DNA of 64,000 nucleotides from Campylorhamphus procurvoides (GCA_013396655.1 WBMV01000093.1:1046208-1110207), one strand, 5' to 3'; positions 1 through 12,082 are shown, counted from the stretch's first letter. The notes: a model not told the origin generated them from the sequence alone. Made by a program: numbers and translations.

Positions 1-459
1 GCTTGCTTTCTCAAACCAGTTTACCCAGTAGGCAGCATGATATCGTGTGACTGGTAAGAGTTCCTCAGGAAGCACTCACATGACCTTCATTGTGCCAAAT
101 ACACACAATATGTTGGACTCCTCGTTTGCACTCCACTGGTCCCCATTAAATCTGTTCCCCCACCACCCTCTCAGCAACTGCAGCTGGTGTGGGTTGAGGA
201 ATCCTCGCCCTTCCTCACTGGTGCCTTCAGGTATCTGCTCAGGTGCAGGGCTGGCTCCTGTTCCCTCCAACCCTGGAAATGAGCCCGAAGGCTTCAATAG
301 GGTGTCTGTAAAGAATAAAGCACCAGGGATTTGGGCCCTCAGCCTGATGGGTGATGAACACATGTCTCATCAAGTCCTTGTTTGAAGGGTTTTTTTCACA
401 GGTCCCACAGCCTCAACTTGAAACCTTCTGAGCTGCTGTTGAAAACCAGCTGTCTACCA
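1..459. other. Unique non-coding sequence, no gene seen
   Basis: I see no repeat family, RNA gene or exon here. Overlapping open frames of about 95-112 codons lie on opposite strands at 47-385, but they have no recognisable domain and are chance frames. Confidence 0.5.
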
Positions 460-780
460 TTTATATTGTTAATTCATTAAAACCAGTTCTTTATCCTCCC
501 AGGAGATAACAACAGTCCTGCTTACTGGCAGACAATAACATTGGAGAGCTGCAATCGCTGACAATATCAATTATTTAGTTTTCTGCCAATTCCTATTAGA
601 CTTTTCAGGCTAGAGAATTTGCACTGTGTTATTGAATTAAAAAACAGCTAAAAGCTTTAGGGAATCCAAACTAATTAGCCAGCATTTGTAAACCCCTTTG
701 TTCATGGTAATTTGTTTACAAGAGTAGCTCAACCTTTTAATTATGGGCACACTCATAGGCCGCATCCTGTACCATTACAG
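460..780. promoter_or_regulatory. Candidate conserved non-coding element (AT-rich, homeobox/forkhead words)
   Basis: This repeat-free AT-rich block carries several words typical of developmental enhancers. They are TTAATTCATTAA at 469-480, CTAATTAG at 671-678, a forkhead-like TTGTTTAC at 712-719 and TAATTA at 738-743. The motifs are read directly from the sequence. That such clusters mark enhancers is general knowledge, and that this block is one is inference, because conservation cannot be measured here. It could equally be ordinary AT-rich DNA. Confidence 0.3.
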
Positions 781-2308
781 GCAACATTTTTTTGTTTGGT
801 GCAAGAAGGGCAAAGATGGGGAAGCTAATTTTACTTTAATGAGTTGTGATGACCCGGCTTGGCACTGGATGGCTTTAAAATACAAGTGTGTCTATAATCA
901 TAACTAACAAAAAACCCACTGTAGATGCTTTGAGTGGGCCAGAAATTATCAGCATCCAATAATGTCAGCAGTATAAGTCCACAGCCCTGGCTCTCCTTCC
1001 CTCTTCAGCCTCTTTTGCAGAACTCAGCTTAAGAGAGTTTTTCACCTTCTTGCCTATTCTCATCTACTTGTTTTAGTTCCTTCAGCTTCAGATTTGTAAG
1101 ATGAATGGTTTAGATATTCTAGAACAGGACATATCCTCACTTGTGATGACGATGTTGTTGTGCCAAAGGGCCCTTAACTCTTCAGAAGGTTACCCTCTCT
1201 ATCTCTCCTGTCATGTGTCATCCAATCCATGACCCTGATCCACAAACCATGGCAGGAGCACCATCAACAGTTCACAGGTCCTTTCTCTTTAGCATGAGAG
1301 CAAGGGTTTAGTTTTGGGAAAAACACTATAGTTCTGATTGATAGAGGATTTTTAGTTCATTATATAGGAAGCTGTAGAGAACTGTTTGCTTTCTCTTCTG
1401 ATGGCTTTACCAGACTGAGCTCTTGGGCAGAACTGTTCCATGGGAACTGGGCAGAAGTGTTTGGGCTGAGATCCCAGGAGCAGGAGGTTTCCTGCCTGCA
1501 GTCTGTGACCACTTCTCCTTATGCAGCAATGCATGGACATGTAAATAAATGAGGTGGCCAAAGAATGTTTTCCCACTGTGTTTGCTTTCTTCACTGAGAA
1601 GCTGCTCAGGGCTCTCGAGCAGAACTGCTCAAAATCAACAGTGAAAATCTTGACATTTGCCTTGACATTGAACAGAAATTCTGAGGTAAGGAGTGGCAAA
1701 GAAGGGAAGGAAAATAAAGTGAGATATCCCTCAATGAGGGAACATGCAGTAGTTTACAGGAAAATTGAAATGCAAAGACTGCAATAAAGTCGTTGCTTTA
1801 TTTTGTATAGTTCCGAGAAATTTGTTCAGATAAAATCTATATCCTCATTTAAACAGATGTATCAAACTGAATTTGAGGAGGAAAAATGCTACAAAAGTGT
1901 TTATAACTGCTTCATCACTGATAGGTACACAGTGTGTTGGGTGTCTGTCAGCCTGATCAAACCTGTGGAATACAGATGGATACACTCTCAGCCCATGGGC
2001 CCAGTGTGAGTACAAAGCAACCTTCCCACTCATCCCCATGGATGGACACAGCCTCATGGATGGACATGGCCCCATGGCAACCTTTCCCCTTCATCAGACA
2101 ACTGGCAACAGTACAGATGAGTCAGAGATCCCCCAGCACAGGGTATGGGTACCCTGGGCACAGCATGGTCTAAGCAGAGCACAGGTCACTCTGCTGTTTC
2201 CTCCCAGTTTCTGCCACTGGTTTGCTGGACCCTTGGCCAGGTTACTTTTCCCCTCTGTTGTCTCCTTTTCCAAACTGGAAACTGTTCCCAACTCATCTTC
2301 TATCCTAC
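781..2308. other. Unique non-coding sequence with minor short repeats
   Basis: No gene is seen. Small structures are a GAGCAG/CTGCTC palindrome at 1618-1631, a 7-bp hairpin AATAAAG/CTTTATT at 1783-1802, and an 18-bp unit present about 2.3 times at 2037-2077 (CATGGATGGACA core). The open frames here are short and unrelated to known proteins. Confidence 0.5.
2037..2077. repeat. Short tandem repeat, 18-bp unit, about 2.3 copies
   Basis: Two adjacent 18-base units, both beginning CATGGATGGACA, occupy 2037-2054 and 2055-2072 and are followed by a partial third (CATGG). The second half of the unit differs between copies (CAGCCT versus TGGCCC). Confidence 0.7.
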
Positions 2309-2462
2309 TCCCAACCCTGGAAGTGCTCAAGCCTGGCTGGATGGGGCTTGGAGCAACCTGGTCTAGTGAAAGGTGTCCCTGCCCTTGACAGAGGGTGGAA
2401 TGAGATGAGTTTTAAGTTCCCTTCCAACACAAACCATTCTGAGATAGTCTGTGATTCTGTCT
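2309..2462 (+). mobile_element. CR1 LINE fragment, 3' end
   Basis: The stretch follows the avian CR1 3' untranslated consensus: a CCTGGAAGTG-CTCAAG block, then GGATGGGGCTTGGAGCAACC, GGTCTAGTG, AAGGTGTCCCTGCCC and CCTTCCAACACAAACC, ending near GTGATTCTGT. CR1 is a non-LTR retrotransposon whose copies are almost always truncated at the 5' end, as here. No coding part is present. The copy is moderately diverged from consensus. Confidence 0.9.
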
Positions 2463-3149
2463 CTCAGGCACTCTGAGCTCTGCATGGACAGTGCAGAGCT
2501 TGCTGGCTCTGTACGTCATTGACAACATCACATTTAGCTTTGCTTTAAGGGCAGCTGAACATTATGTTTAGGTAGAGCAGCTGATTTAATCTCTTTAGGA
2601 ATTGTGTTTTGAGGTTCAAATAGGTGAGGTTCATCTATAAAAATAGAGATGGGCACAACTGTCCCTCAAACATACAGGTCTTCCGGACAATATTTAGTTA
2701 AAATATCATTAACTGTGCAGCATGTTTGACAAGAATGTATGACAGCACTAGCCATATGGAAAGCATAAATATTAAATACTGTATATTGCAGCCATTTGCA
2801 AGAAACTGCATTAATCCCTTGAAGGTTAATGAGAATTATTCATGTGCATCTGAGGGAGAGAAGTACTTCAGTTTAGAAATTGAACAGCTTGACATGCCTG
2901 ATTTTTCACTTACCAATAAATATGAAAATGGAAAATGGATGGACATCTCAGCATTGTGTCTGGATGAGAGGCTCATTGAGCAACTCAGAGGTTTGTTTTT
3001 TCAAATCAATATTTTACACCATTAATATTTTCAGTTCCAGGAATCAGTGAAACAATAAATCTTGCCTGATCACAGATGGTTTGCCACTGTGTAGATATTC
3101 TTGGGAGTGGAGAAACAAATGTCAAGGAGTCAAGACAAACGTGGTATTT

Positions 3150-3181
3150 TTAAATAAACATGGTAAACATGGTTTATTTAA
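3150..3181. repeat. Perfect 10-bp inverted repeat with forkhead-like words
   Basis: TTAAATAAAC at 3150-3159 is the exact reverse complement of GTTTATTTAA at 3172-3181, with a 12-base spacer. The spacer contains GTAAACA, so forkhead-like words (AAATAAACA, GTAAACA, and TGTTTA on the other strand) cluster within 32 bases. It may be a regulatory palindrome or a chance hairpin in AT-rich DNA. Confidence 0.6.
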
Positions 3182-5701
3182 GTCCTGAGAGCAAAAAGGA
3201 GGGATCAATACCTGTGTAAGGCCTGTTTAGAGACCAGGAAAAAGAGAATGAGGCAAAATTATTCTTGATGGGCAAGATCTACAACTGACATGACAGAGAC
3301 TACTCCATTCATGACTGAAGCATTTCATCAGAAAATATGGACAGATATTTGAAAAGAGTTTCAGTGACTAATAGATGTGATTTCTTGCAGTAATTCCTGC
3401 CAAAATTATCTCAAATATTTTTGAAACAGCTTTGTTATGGCCTGTTTTTAAATGAACCGCCTACATCAGCAGAGCTACTACAAACTTGAAATGATTACAT
3501 TTCTCTGTCTTTGATGAAAATCATTTGTTGTCAATGAACTCCTCCTGCTGCTTTGCAAGGAGTGATTTCTAGAGGTGGCTAAAATTTGTGCATAGTCTTC
3601 TTTTAATTAAGGCTGGATGGGGCAGGGTGTGAGGTTTGGGGTTTTTTTTCAATAGCATTCTTCATAATGAAAATACTTCCCTTTTCTCCTTTGTATGATT
3701 TGTCATAATACGGTCACCATATTTATGCTGCACGTTTTGGCAAATTCCAGTCATTACACCACCAGGGTTCATGGTAACCAGAAAAAAGTATCTCCACACC
3801 CACACCACAGCCTGCTGCTCTGTACCCCTCCTAGCCATGAACACCATCCTGTGGAAAACTGGGACATTGAGCTGACTCAGCAAAATGAAAAGTGTACTGA
3901 CTCCAAACCACACCTTCCAGAGCCTTCAGGTTGGCTTCCAGAACAGACTTTCAGCTGATGTGAACAAAAGGAGCTCCCACAGCTCAAGGAAGCAGTGGGG
4001 CTCAACTGATTTACACTAGGAGAAGATTTGGCTCTGCATATCCTCCCTTCAGTGCTTCAAGTTCTTTCCTACTCAGCCTGAAACAGGTAGTAAACCAGAA
4101 AAATACAGGGCAGCATCTCTTCAGAAGTGCCTGGGGGAGAGAGGCTTGGCCATATGAGGAGAGAGGATGGACTCCTGCAGCTCCCTTTGCCTGATCTCAG
4201 CCTGTACCTTCACCCCTGGCCCCACAGTGCTGTTTGGACCTTGCAGCTCTCACTGAGGCAATGCTGGGGCAGAGAGAACCAGTGGGGTGGAGGCCAATAT
4301 GACTGAAGCCTCTTGAGGGTCTGAGCAAAGGGGCTGATGGTGACCTGGGGACCCCTCAGAAACAGGATCAGGGGGATGAGAGGGAGAATGAGCTGATAGA
4401 GCAAGCACAGTGCTCTGTCTCAGCACAAGAACATTGGCAGATGGGTCAGTCATCATAACATAGGAGCTTTTCCTTCTCAGGTGTCTTGATTTCCAGTCCT
4501 GGTGCTTCAGAAGTGGCTTGTTTGAAACAAGTCCAGAGTGCCAGCAGACAGACATCCCCCTGCAGCACAATAGAAGTACCGGGAAGCTACTGGGAGGAAC
4601 ACTGTGCTACTGGGAACGTCCTGCCCTATTTTCTGTGCCACTGCAGCTCTGTGCTGGTGGGCAGTGAGGCGTGTGGGACCAGGAGCAATAACACAGACAG
4701 CCTGCTCCTGGTCCCACAGGAACCTTCCTGGATCAGGTAGGATCCACATGCAAACAGTGTTGTGGTTATTATTACCTAGACTTGCAAGGAATTAATGCAC
4801 TTGATTCCTCTTGCACTGTGCCCAAGGTCAGGAAAGCAGCTGAGGGAGAGTGTTTTGTATTAGAGGTGTATTTATAAACAGCTTCTAAGGGGTTAGGTAA
4901 AGAGTGTTTGGATAAGTAGCTAATCAATTTGCACAGATTATTATGAGAGCAGCAGAAGCACAGGCTGCTTATGAATGCCTTACAGTATCAGCTACCGATA
5001 GGTGTATAACCATCCGTAACACATACTAGTCACCTCTGTAGCAGCTGTTACCAAGCATTTATAACAACAGCATTAATGTGAATCTCCTTACAGAGTCAGT
5101 TAAACCATGAGACTGGGACTCACTGACCCCCAAACAGGCTGCTGAGGAGGAATCAGGCAGGAGGTCTCTCGGCTGTCTGAGGAGTAACTTTTCTTTCAAG
5201 AGTGTCTCATTGCCCAGAAATCTGGCAACCTGTGTACTCCAGCAGCAGTTTTGCTCTGTTTTCATTGTCACACACAGCACACAAGTACTGTCAGACCGTA
5301 CGAAGGAAAACACAGCTGGTGCTTCTGGGCTATGTTGTGTTTTTATTCTGAATCATTTACCACCTCCTTTAAATAATCCCAGAAGCCTCCACAGAGATTT
5401 ACAGCATCAGATTGCTCAGGAATGTGTCCATCTCTGGCCTTTTCCTTCTGCTCTTCTATTTCTGTTCTGGCCTGGCTCCACTGGAGGAAAGGATGTGCTC
5501 AAAGTTGCTCAGTGGAACATTTTAAGGCTCTGAGACTAATCCACTGACAATCAACTGATATAAAGCATAGCAGATCCAATGCCTTTGGTGAAGCCATGCA
5601 CAGTTATGCCAGTGGTGGGTCTTCAGCTTGCAAAGTTGCACTGCTTACCCAAAAAACCACAAAGCACAGCTCAGCTGGGCAGGAAAGTCCCATTTCCAAT
5701 C

Positions 5702-5722
5702 CATGGCATGGCATGGCATGGC
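5702..5722. repeat. (CATGG)4 microsatellite
   Basis: Four uninterrupted copies of the pentamer CATGG are followed by a trailing C. This is a short simple repeat with no evident function. Confidence 0.9.
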
Positions 5723-6155
5723 TAACTCCCATTTTGGATTCTGGCTACTTATATCTAAAATATAAATCCATATTACCAATTGATACTGTGTGTTTGACCA
5801 CACTGACTGAAACTTTTAAATGCATGTCTTACAAATATTCACTTGTTCTAATCTATACTGTAGCTAAGGGCTGTCCTGTGAGCAAAGAAAAACATAACAC
5901 TGAATATTGATGATGACTTTTCTTAAAAGTGTTGGGTATGAAACTGCATAGCTAGTCACTGAAATGTTGCCAGAGTGTGTCACTGCATCTGCCAGCTGCC
6001 AGCACTGCTGTGTGCCCCAGGCTCCCTGTTGGATCTGGCTGCATTCAGCAGCCAGGTTCTCCCCATAAATGGAAAAATACCATCCAGGCAGAGTGTCAAT
6101 AGGTTTAAAAGGGGCAATATCCCACTTCTTGTTTTGTGCACCTGGGGGTGGCCTG

Positions 6156-6721
6156 TGTAGTGGGTTGGCCCTGGCTGGATGTCCGTGCCCACCCAGCCGC
6201 TCTATCACTGCCCTTCCCAGATGGAAATGGGAGAGACAATAGGATGGGAAATGACTTGTGGGTTGAGATAAGGCACTTTGCTAGCACAAAAGTGAAAGTT
6301 TGCATGTGCACAAGCAAAGTGAAAAATAACAAGGTTTATTCTCTACTTCCCACCAGCAGCAATGTCCATCCCCATCCTGAGGTCAGGGCTTCTGCACATG
6401 GAGTGGTTTCTCAGCAGGCAGCCACTGGAAACAATGAAAGCCTCCCCTTCTTGCTCCTTCCCTTGGCTTTTGTGTCTGAGCTGATGTCATATGGTTTGGA
6501 ATATCCCTTTGGTCAGTTTGGGTCAGCTGGTCTGGTTGTGTCCCCTCCCAGGATCTTGCCCTTGACTGGGGGAGGAATGTCACAGCACCGATGTGCCAGC
6601 CCTGCTCAGCAATAGCCAAAAACTGGTGTGATATCAACACCCTTTTAACTCCCAATGCAAAGCACAGCACTGTGAGGGCTGCTGTGGGGAAATGAACTCC
6701 ACCTCAGCCAGACCCAATACA
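6156..6721 (-). mobile_element. Solo LTR, ERVL-type endogenous retrovirus
   Basis: Read on the minus strand, the element begins TGTATTGGGTCTGGCTG at 6721 and ends CCAACCCACTACA at 6156, giving near-matching termini (TGTA-T/G-TGGGT). Both the start and the end resemble a common avian ERVL LTR family. The flanks are GCCTG (6151-6155) and GCTTG (6722-6726), a 5-bp target duplication with one mismatch, and 5 bp is the usual ERVL length. On the minus strand TTAAAAGG (6648-6641) is a possible TATA box and AATAAA (6340-6335) a polyadenylation signal. No internal gag, pol or env sequence adjoins it, so this is a solo LTR left by recombination. The 159-codon plus-strand frame over it is fortuitous. 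Confidence 0.85.
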
Positions 6722-8199
6722 GCTTGGGATAACAGTGTTCTTAACAAGAAGTCTTAAAGTGTTGTCACACACAGGTGCTGTAGAGAAACTCTCTGTGAGA
6801 CACAGGAACTCTTATTCCATCCTGTGTTACACTATGCTTTGGTGCTCCATGAAGCCAGAAGAAAAGACTTGCTTTGCCTAAATTTCCTCTGAAAATCCAC
6901 AGATAGGTGGAAAAAATAAACAAACAAAAATCAAAGAAAAGCCAATCCACCCTCCCATCTGCTTTACTGCACAATATTTTCTTAACAGGTTCACAAGGTA
7001 AGCCTACTGTGAGCTGCAAGGTCAGGGCCAACTTTGGGAACATGTGAATTTTCCACAGCTGTTTAGTATCTATGGTGAGAATAACCTGCCCAGGAACTGA
7101 CATTCCTTGCCTCACATCTGTTGTGTCCTCTTTGGGAGGAAGAGAGCAAACAAAAAGTCATTGAGTTGTTCAGTCCCTCACTGGCTTTTGGACAGGCTGC
7201 CCAGTGTGACTGGTCCAAGGCTGTACTTTCCCTGGGAGGCAGCAGCATCTCCCCTCAGTTTGTGTGTCTATACCCCAAATTTTCCAAATGATTAAAGCTT
7301 TCATTTCATGCTGGGAAGAGCAGAACAACAAGGACCTGTGTGGACAAAATTCAAGAAAGTACAGCTCTGCTCTTCTTCAGGAGTCATTCTGTGTTCTGCC
7401 CACAACCAGAGCAATCGCCCCATTTACACAAGTAAAACAATTCTTTAGGGCCAATTAGCTTCTTCTTAATGAACACTCGATATTTTCAGTAAGTCAGCAC
7501 TTTTGGTGGGGAGATTTAATAAACTTTATTCTTCCTCTATTTGCCATAAGCAAATTTAATTTTATTCATATTATTAATAGTATTAACATCCCTTGAAAAT
7601 GTACAATAGGCAATCTGAATCAGTTCATTCAGTATGAAAATCCTCTTTTCTGATACAATATTTGGGTAAATGGAAAATACTCTGTCATAAGTGGATGTTG
7701 AGACAGGTATACCCAAAAGGTAACACCAACCCTCATGAGGGGGTCAATAGCAGGCCCACTCATTTATATTATTGCTGACATTTCCCTTGCCTGAAAAAAG
7801 GAAATCTCTGGATAAAAAGGTTGCTGTCCTGAATTCACAAATGTTTTCAAGCACTTCTGTCCTGCCCCTGTTTAAATGAGGAAGAGGCCCCCTCAAAGCC
7901 TTCAATTCCCTGCTCCCACAACTTGGGTCCAGGCTTTGATGGCCACACCCTTCTCTTCCCACTGCAATAGTAAACTGCAAAAAATTATTCATTAGGTGTT
8001 AGACCACAATGTTTTGTGCTTTTGCACACTCCAAAGCATTCAGGAAGGCATGGCACTATTCAAGACAGCTGCAGAACATAATACACACATGGAGAAGCAC
8101 TGGATCTCCATCCAGATAACCCAGAAATGATACCAGTTTCCTACCCCAGTCTCCAGCACGTGTTTTCTCTGGCAAGTGCTTTCTAGGCCATCACACCTG
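6722..8199. other. Unique non-coding sequence, AT-rich near 7.44-7.70 kb
   Basis: No gene is seen. The part at 7440-7700 is strongly AT-rich, with TTTAATTTTATTC and ATTATTAATAG words and a TTTGC/GCAAA palindrome near 7540-7554. It may be a weak candidate regulatory block. Confidence 0.4.
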
Positions 8200-8990
8200 T
8201 AACTCATCAATCAGTGCATTCCCCAGGCTGGCCCTCAAAATGAGGCTGAATGTATGTTAATGAAAAGGAATATTCACCTTATGCAAAAGGTGAATCACGG
8301 AGATAAATTCAAAAGCTCTTTGTGCCATTACTATAGGCAGGTGCTACTGAGTTTAATCAGGTCTACAGAGAATTTAAAGACATATAGAAACCAGTCTAAA
8401 ATAGGCTGTATCCTATGAAGAACACGCCTTTTTTTGCAGATGCCTTCCAGCCTGGCCTGACCGCCAGGCAGTCGAAAGATTCTGCACAACTCTTACAAAG
8501 GAGTAATTTTATACCCATTTTGACAATGCATTAGTATAATGGCTTGATCGGCAGATAATCTTCTTTTACTGAACAACAATATTTAGAGAGCCTAAAAAAG
8601 TAATTTTCTCCCTCCCTTGCTGACCTAACTGTCTCCTGGAGTTTCGGAAATAACTAAAGGCTTTTCAGTTACTTTGTGTGTATGAACAATGGAGACTCTG
8701 AATGTATCATTTCTCCCCTCTTCAGAGAGACTTTTCAACATAACACCCTTAATTTCTTCTAGACATTCTCTTTTCTCTAAATGTTACTGACACAGACGTT
8801 GTTCTCTTACCTCATCTGTGCTAGTCATGCCTTACTGGCTCATTTGGTCCAAATATGATAAATCAATTTCCATCCAATTAGGCTACGCCTGAAGAATTAA
8901 TTTGCTACACTTTAGACTGAAGTATTTTGTATGTTCCTAAACACAATTAGAAAACTTTAATTTAATCTTACATGCCCAATATGATTGGCT
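8200..8990. promoter_or_regulatory. Candidate conserved non-coding element with palindrome
   Basis: This is repeat-free sequence with enhancer-like composition. It holds GTTAATGAAAAGG just before a perfect 9-bp inverted repeat (8272-8295), whose spacer contributes an octamer-like ATGCAAA word. Several AATTAAT and TTTAATTTAA words follow up to 8.96 kb. No exon is visible. The regulatory role is inferred from motif content only. Confidence 0.3.
8272..8295. repeat. Perfect 9-bp inverted repeat ATTCACCTT/AAGGTGAAT
   Basis: ATTCACCTT (8272-8280) and AAGGTGAAT (8287-8295) are exact reverse complements with a 6-base spacer ATGCAA. Read as sites, TCACCT and AGGTGA form an everted pair of receptor-like half sites 8 bases apart, overlapping the POU-like ATGCAAA. 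It may be a composite binding site or chance. Confidence 0.65.
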
Positions 8991-11802
8991 GGTACATAAG
9001 ACAATCCAGTTGCAGCTTGTTCAGCATGCAATTGTAGTTGTAATTGTTTAAAATTGTTTTTGCAAGTGTGTCTTGATGCCATGGATAACAGGATTTGCTT
9101 TGGGTCTTACTCCTGCAAGCGCACAGGCACATCAGAAACTTTCTCTCCATGAGCAGTTCATCAAGTTGTGCAGGATTTATGAACAGAGAGAGGCAGGAAC
9201 AGGGCTTGATGCCCCAAAGCAGTCATTTTCTCCTCAAACAGTATTTCTGTGATCAGAGATGTGAAGGTGAGAGGGTAAAGATGTTAGATGGATTTTCAAA
9301 ACAATAAAGATGCTTAGGCTGACATCCATGAAGGCAACAGCAAGGAGGATCCTTCCTCCTTGCTTTCAAAACCCAACCAAATTGCTGGGCTTAGGAGCCC
9401 AGTGACCTTAGGACAGGTCTGCTCACAGCCAAGTGCTCCAGTTAGCAATTCTCTCTGTTTATGGTCACGGGACTTTAGGGTGACTAGTGCTCAAAACAGA
9501 GCCTGGGTGTTCTGTGAGATCTAAGGGGATCCCACCACTCCATGTCCTTGACCGAGCAGTGGTGCTCAAGGAACATGACCTTTAAAGTGCTGTGAGTGAT
9601 GGGTACAGGAGAGGTTAGTGCTTGCATCAGCCTGCCCCAGGTGGGCTCTGGCAGAGGAGGGGACCCCAGCTGCAGCTCTGGCTCCAGACAGGGCTGCTGC
9701 TGACTGGGGAAAATCCACATCATCACTGCAACCTTTGGTGAGGGCAGATGTGATCCTCAGCACTCCCGTCACCTCAGCCTTGCTAATTCTGGCACCTAAA
9801 ATTAAGTCACTGAAATCCCACTCCATTAGCCATCAATACATCTTGAGAAAATAGGCTTTCATTTCACCAGAGACCTGGCCACCTAAGCGTGTCCAGAAAT
9901 CTGTCTAGACTTCTGTCCTAAAAGCTTATCCAAATCTAGTCCCAGGTAACCAGACACTATTATAATCGGACCTAACTTTAGACCTAGCAGTTTCTTAAAA
10001 GATCTCAGAAGATATTTCCCACCTGGAAAATATTTTACAAAAAAAAAAAAAGCTATTTCTTTGAAGTACTTCAACAGCAAAACAGCTGCTTAGCTCAACC
10101 AAAATGACTGGATCAAAACCCCACTGTTCTTTATTTTCAGAAGTAGACTGCAATGTGAAGGTTGACTGTAACCGGACATGACAGAACCCTAATGTCTTCA
10201 ATTTTACTTACCCACTTCGGAGAAGTGTTTATATTTGAAATCATGGTGAGTTAACATGAGTTAAAGGCACATGCTCTCACCTTTCAATATGTAAGTAATG
10301 GATTGTTCACTCGATAATACCAGGGCTTGTCAGAAATATATAACACAGACACTGATTTTTCACAGCATGCAGTTCTCACTGTGACAGTAGGTAAGAGAAT
10401 TTCAGAGAAGTGGGAAAAAAAGCAGAAGATACAAGATGGAACTATTTTGTGTCATGCAAGATACAGTGCCTGTAAGTTCGCTTCTGGTTTATTTTCTCTG
10501 TTTTGTTAAGAAGAGAAGCTAGAAGGGAAGTTCCATTTCATATGTATAATGTACTTAAAGAGACAGGTGGTTTGTAAAGTATTAGACATCACAATGAGAC
10601 ATAAAAGGACATAATGAATGCCTGTGCTTTGGAAGACAGGTTGGTATTGTTTGGGAAAGAGGGAGAAATAATCCAAACCTCAAAATGAGCTAGAATCAGG
10701 GCCCCTGCAGACCTGACTCTTGGTTTGGAAAATATAAAAGCCACGATCCTACCAACTACCACACTGCATGTGTAGGAAAAGCACACAGTAAAGTGGCAAA
10801 AGCAGGGAAAAGCAGATGTTAAAATGGCAATGATTTCCTGTCCAAAGCTTCACAAGCTCTGTCTGCAAACAAAAGCCAGCAAACTTCATTCGTTCTCTGC
10901 TGGCCTGTCTCAAAATGGGCAGAGCAGCAGCCTGAAGATCCAAAAAAGAAAGGTTCTTTCTGAGTATTGACATTAAACTGGCAACACTTGCACCCAGTCC
11001 CTGGTGAAGACCACACTGCCACCTCTAGACGTTCCTGACGACACTGAAGAACAACATACAGCCATGAAGTTCAGCAGTTCTTTTCTCAGCCCAGTATAGT
11101 TGCTACTCCCACAATATCCAGAAACACTAAACAAACTTCTTTTTCTCACAGCTTGGTGCTTATCTCTGCAGAAATCTCCCCATCCCACAGTCTGTCGTGA
11201 TTTAATCTTTCTGTAACTTCGAGCAAACTGTTGCCCCAGGCAATGTGAACAACCTTCAGCTGGGGTTAACTAATGTCAGCCTTATGTGACTGTGGCTCCA
11301 GTCTCTTGTGCTTGCAGGAAGCAATCCTGCCCAACAAACCCTTCCAGAAACAGAGCAGTTTTGTTACGATATTGGATGAATGCACATCCCTGCTCACACA
11401 CTATTGTGGGGAGCAGTCCACGATACAGAGGCTGCTCCAGAACTTCCTTCTTCTATAGTCTGTGGTTTCCAGTTTATTGATGGCCAGTTTATACCTATTT
11501 GTTCTCTCCAAAGGCTCTTTGCTATCACAGCATGAACTCCCTTCCTCCCTGTAGGCTTAGAAAGAGCAACCATATCTCTGCCCAGCCACACTACCAAAGC
11601 TTGCTTTGTTTGACAGAAGCTCTTCATCTTCTTGATCAGTCTTAACAGCCCATCTCCGGAGCTGTTCCAGCATGGGTGCATCCCTCTACAGCTGCCTAAC
11701 CAAGGAGTACTGCTGCCAGTCAGTGTATCTACTACAGGCAGAGTCATGTCACATTCCTTTCTATCTCTCCACATCATCAACCTTATGGTTTTCATATGTC
11801 TG
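8991..11802. other. Unique non-coding sequence, no gene supported
   Basis: Only short frames (about 60-86 codons) without recognisable domains are present, and many overlap on opposite strands. An A-run of 13 lies near 10039-10051. No repeat family was recognised. Confidence 0.5.
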
Positions 11803-12082
11803 TAGGTCCAGGGGAATGGCCTGACATTGTGTCAGGGCAGGGTTAGGTTGGATCTGAGCAAAAGGTTCTTCCCCCAGAGGGTGGTGGGCACTGACCAGGC
11901 TCCCCAGGGCAGTGGGCACAGCCCCAAGGCTGCCAGAGGTGCAGGAGGATTTGGATGATGCTCTCGGGGACAGGCTGGCATTGTTGGGCTGTCTGTGCAG
12001 GGCCGAGGATTGGACTGGATGATCCTTGTGGGTGCCTTCCAACTCAGGATGTCCTATGATTCTGAGATTCGATGATTTTATG
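11803..12082 (+). mobile_element. CR1 LINE fragment, 3' end
   Basis: The sequence follows CR1 from a GGGGAATGGCCTGACATTG block through GGTTAGGTTGGAT, AAAGGTTCTTCCCCCAGAGG, GTGGTGGGCACTGACCAGG, GGACTGGATGATCCTTGTGG and CCTTCCAACTCAGGA to the tail CCTATGATTCTGAGATTC. It keeps about 280 bases of the 3' region and no intact reading frame. The opposite-strand frame of about 120 codons over it is a shadow of GC-rich repeat sequence. Confidence 0.92.

Larger units (their letters stand above)
2463..6155. other. Unique non-coding sequence, no gene supported
   Basis: This is repeat-poor DNA. A plus-strand frame of 99 codons at 2726-3025 and other short frames show no family resemblance. A perfect hairpin lies at 3150-3181, and CATGG occurs in four tandem copies at 5702-5721. 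No splice-bounded exon could be argued convincingly. Confidence 0.5.

Noticed and set aside
6136..6615. 159-codon plus-strand open frame
   Set aside because: It covers a minus-strand ERVL LTR, which does not encode protein, and the frame is fortuitous.
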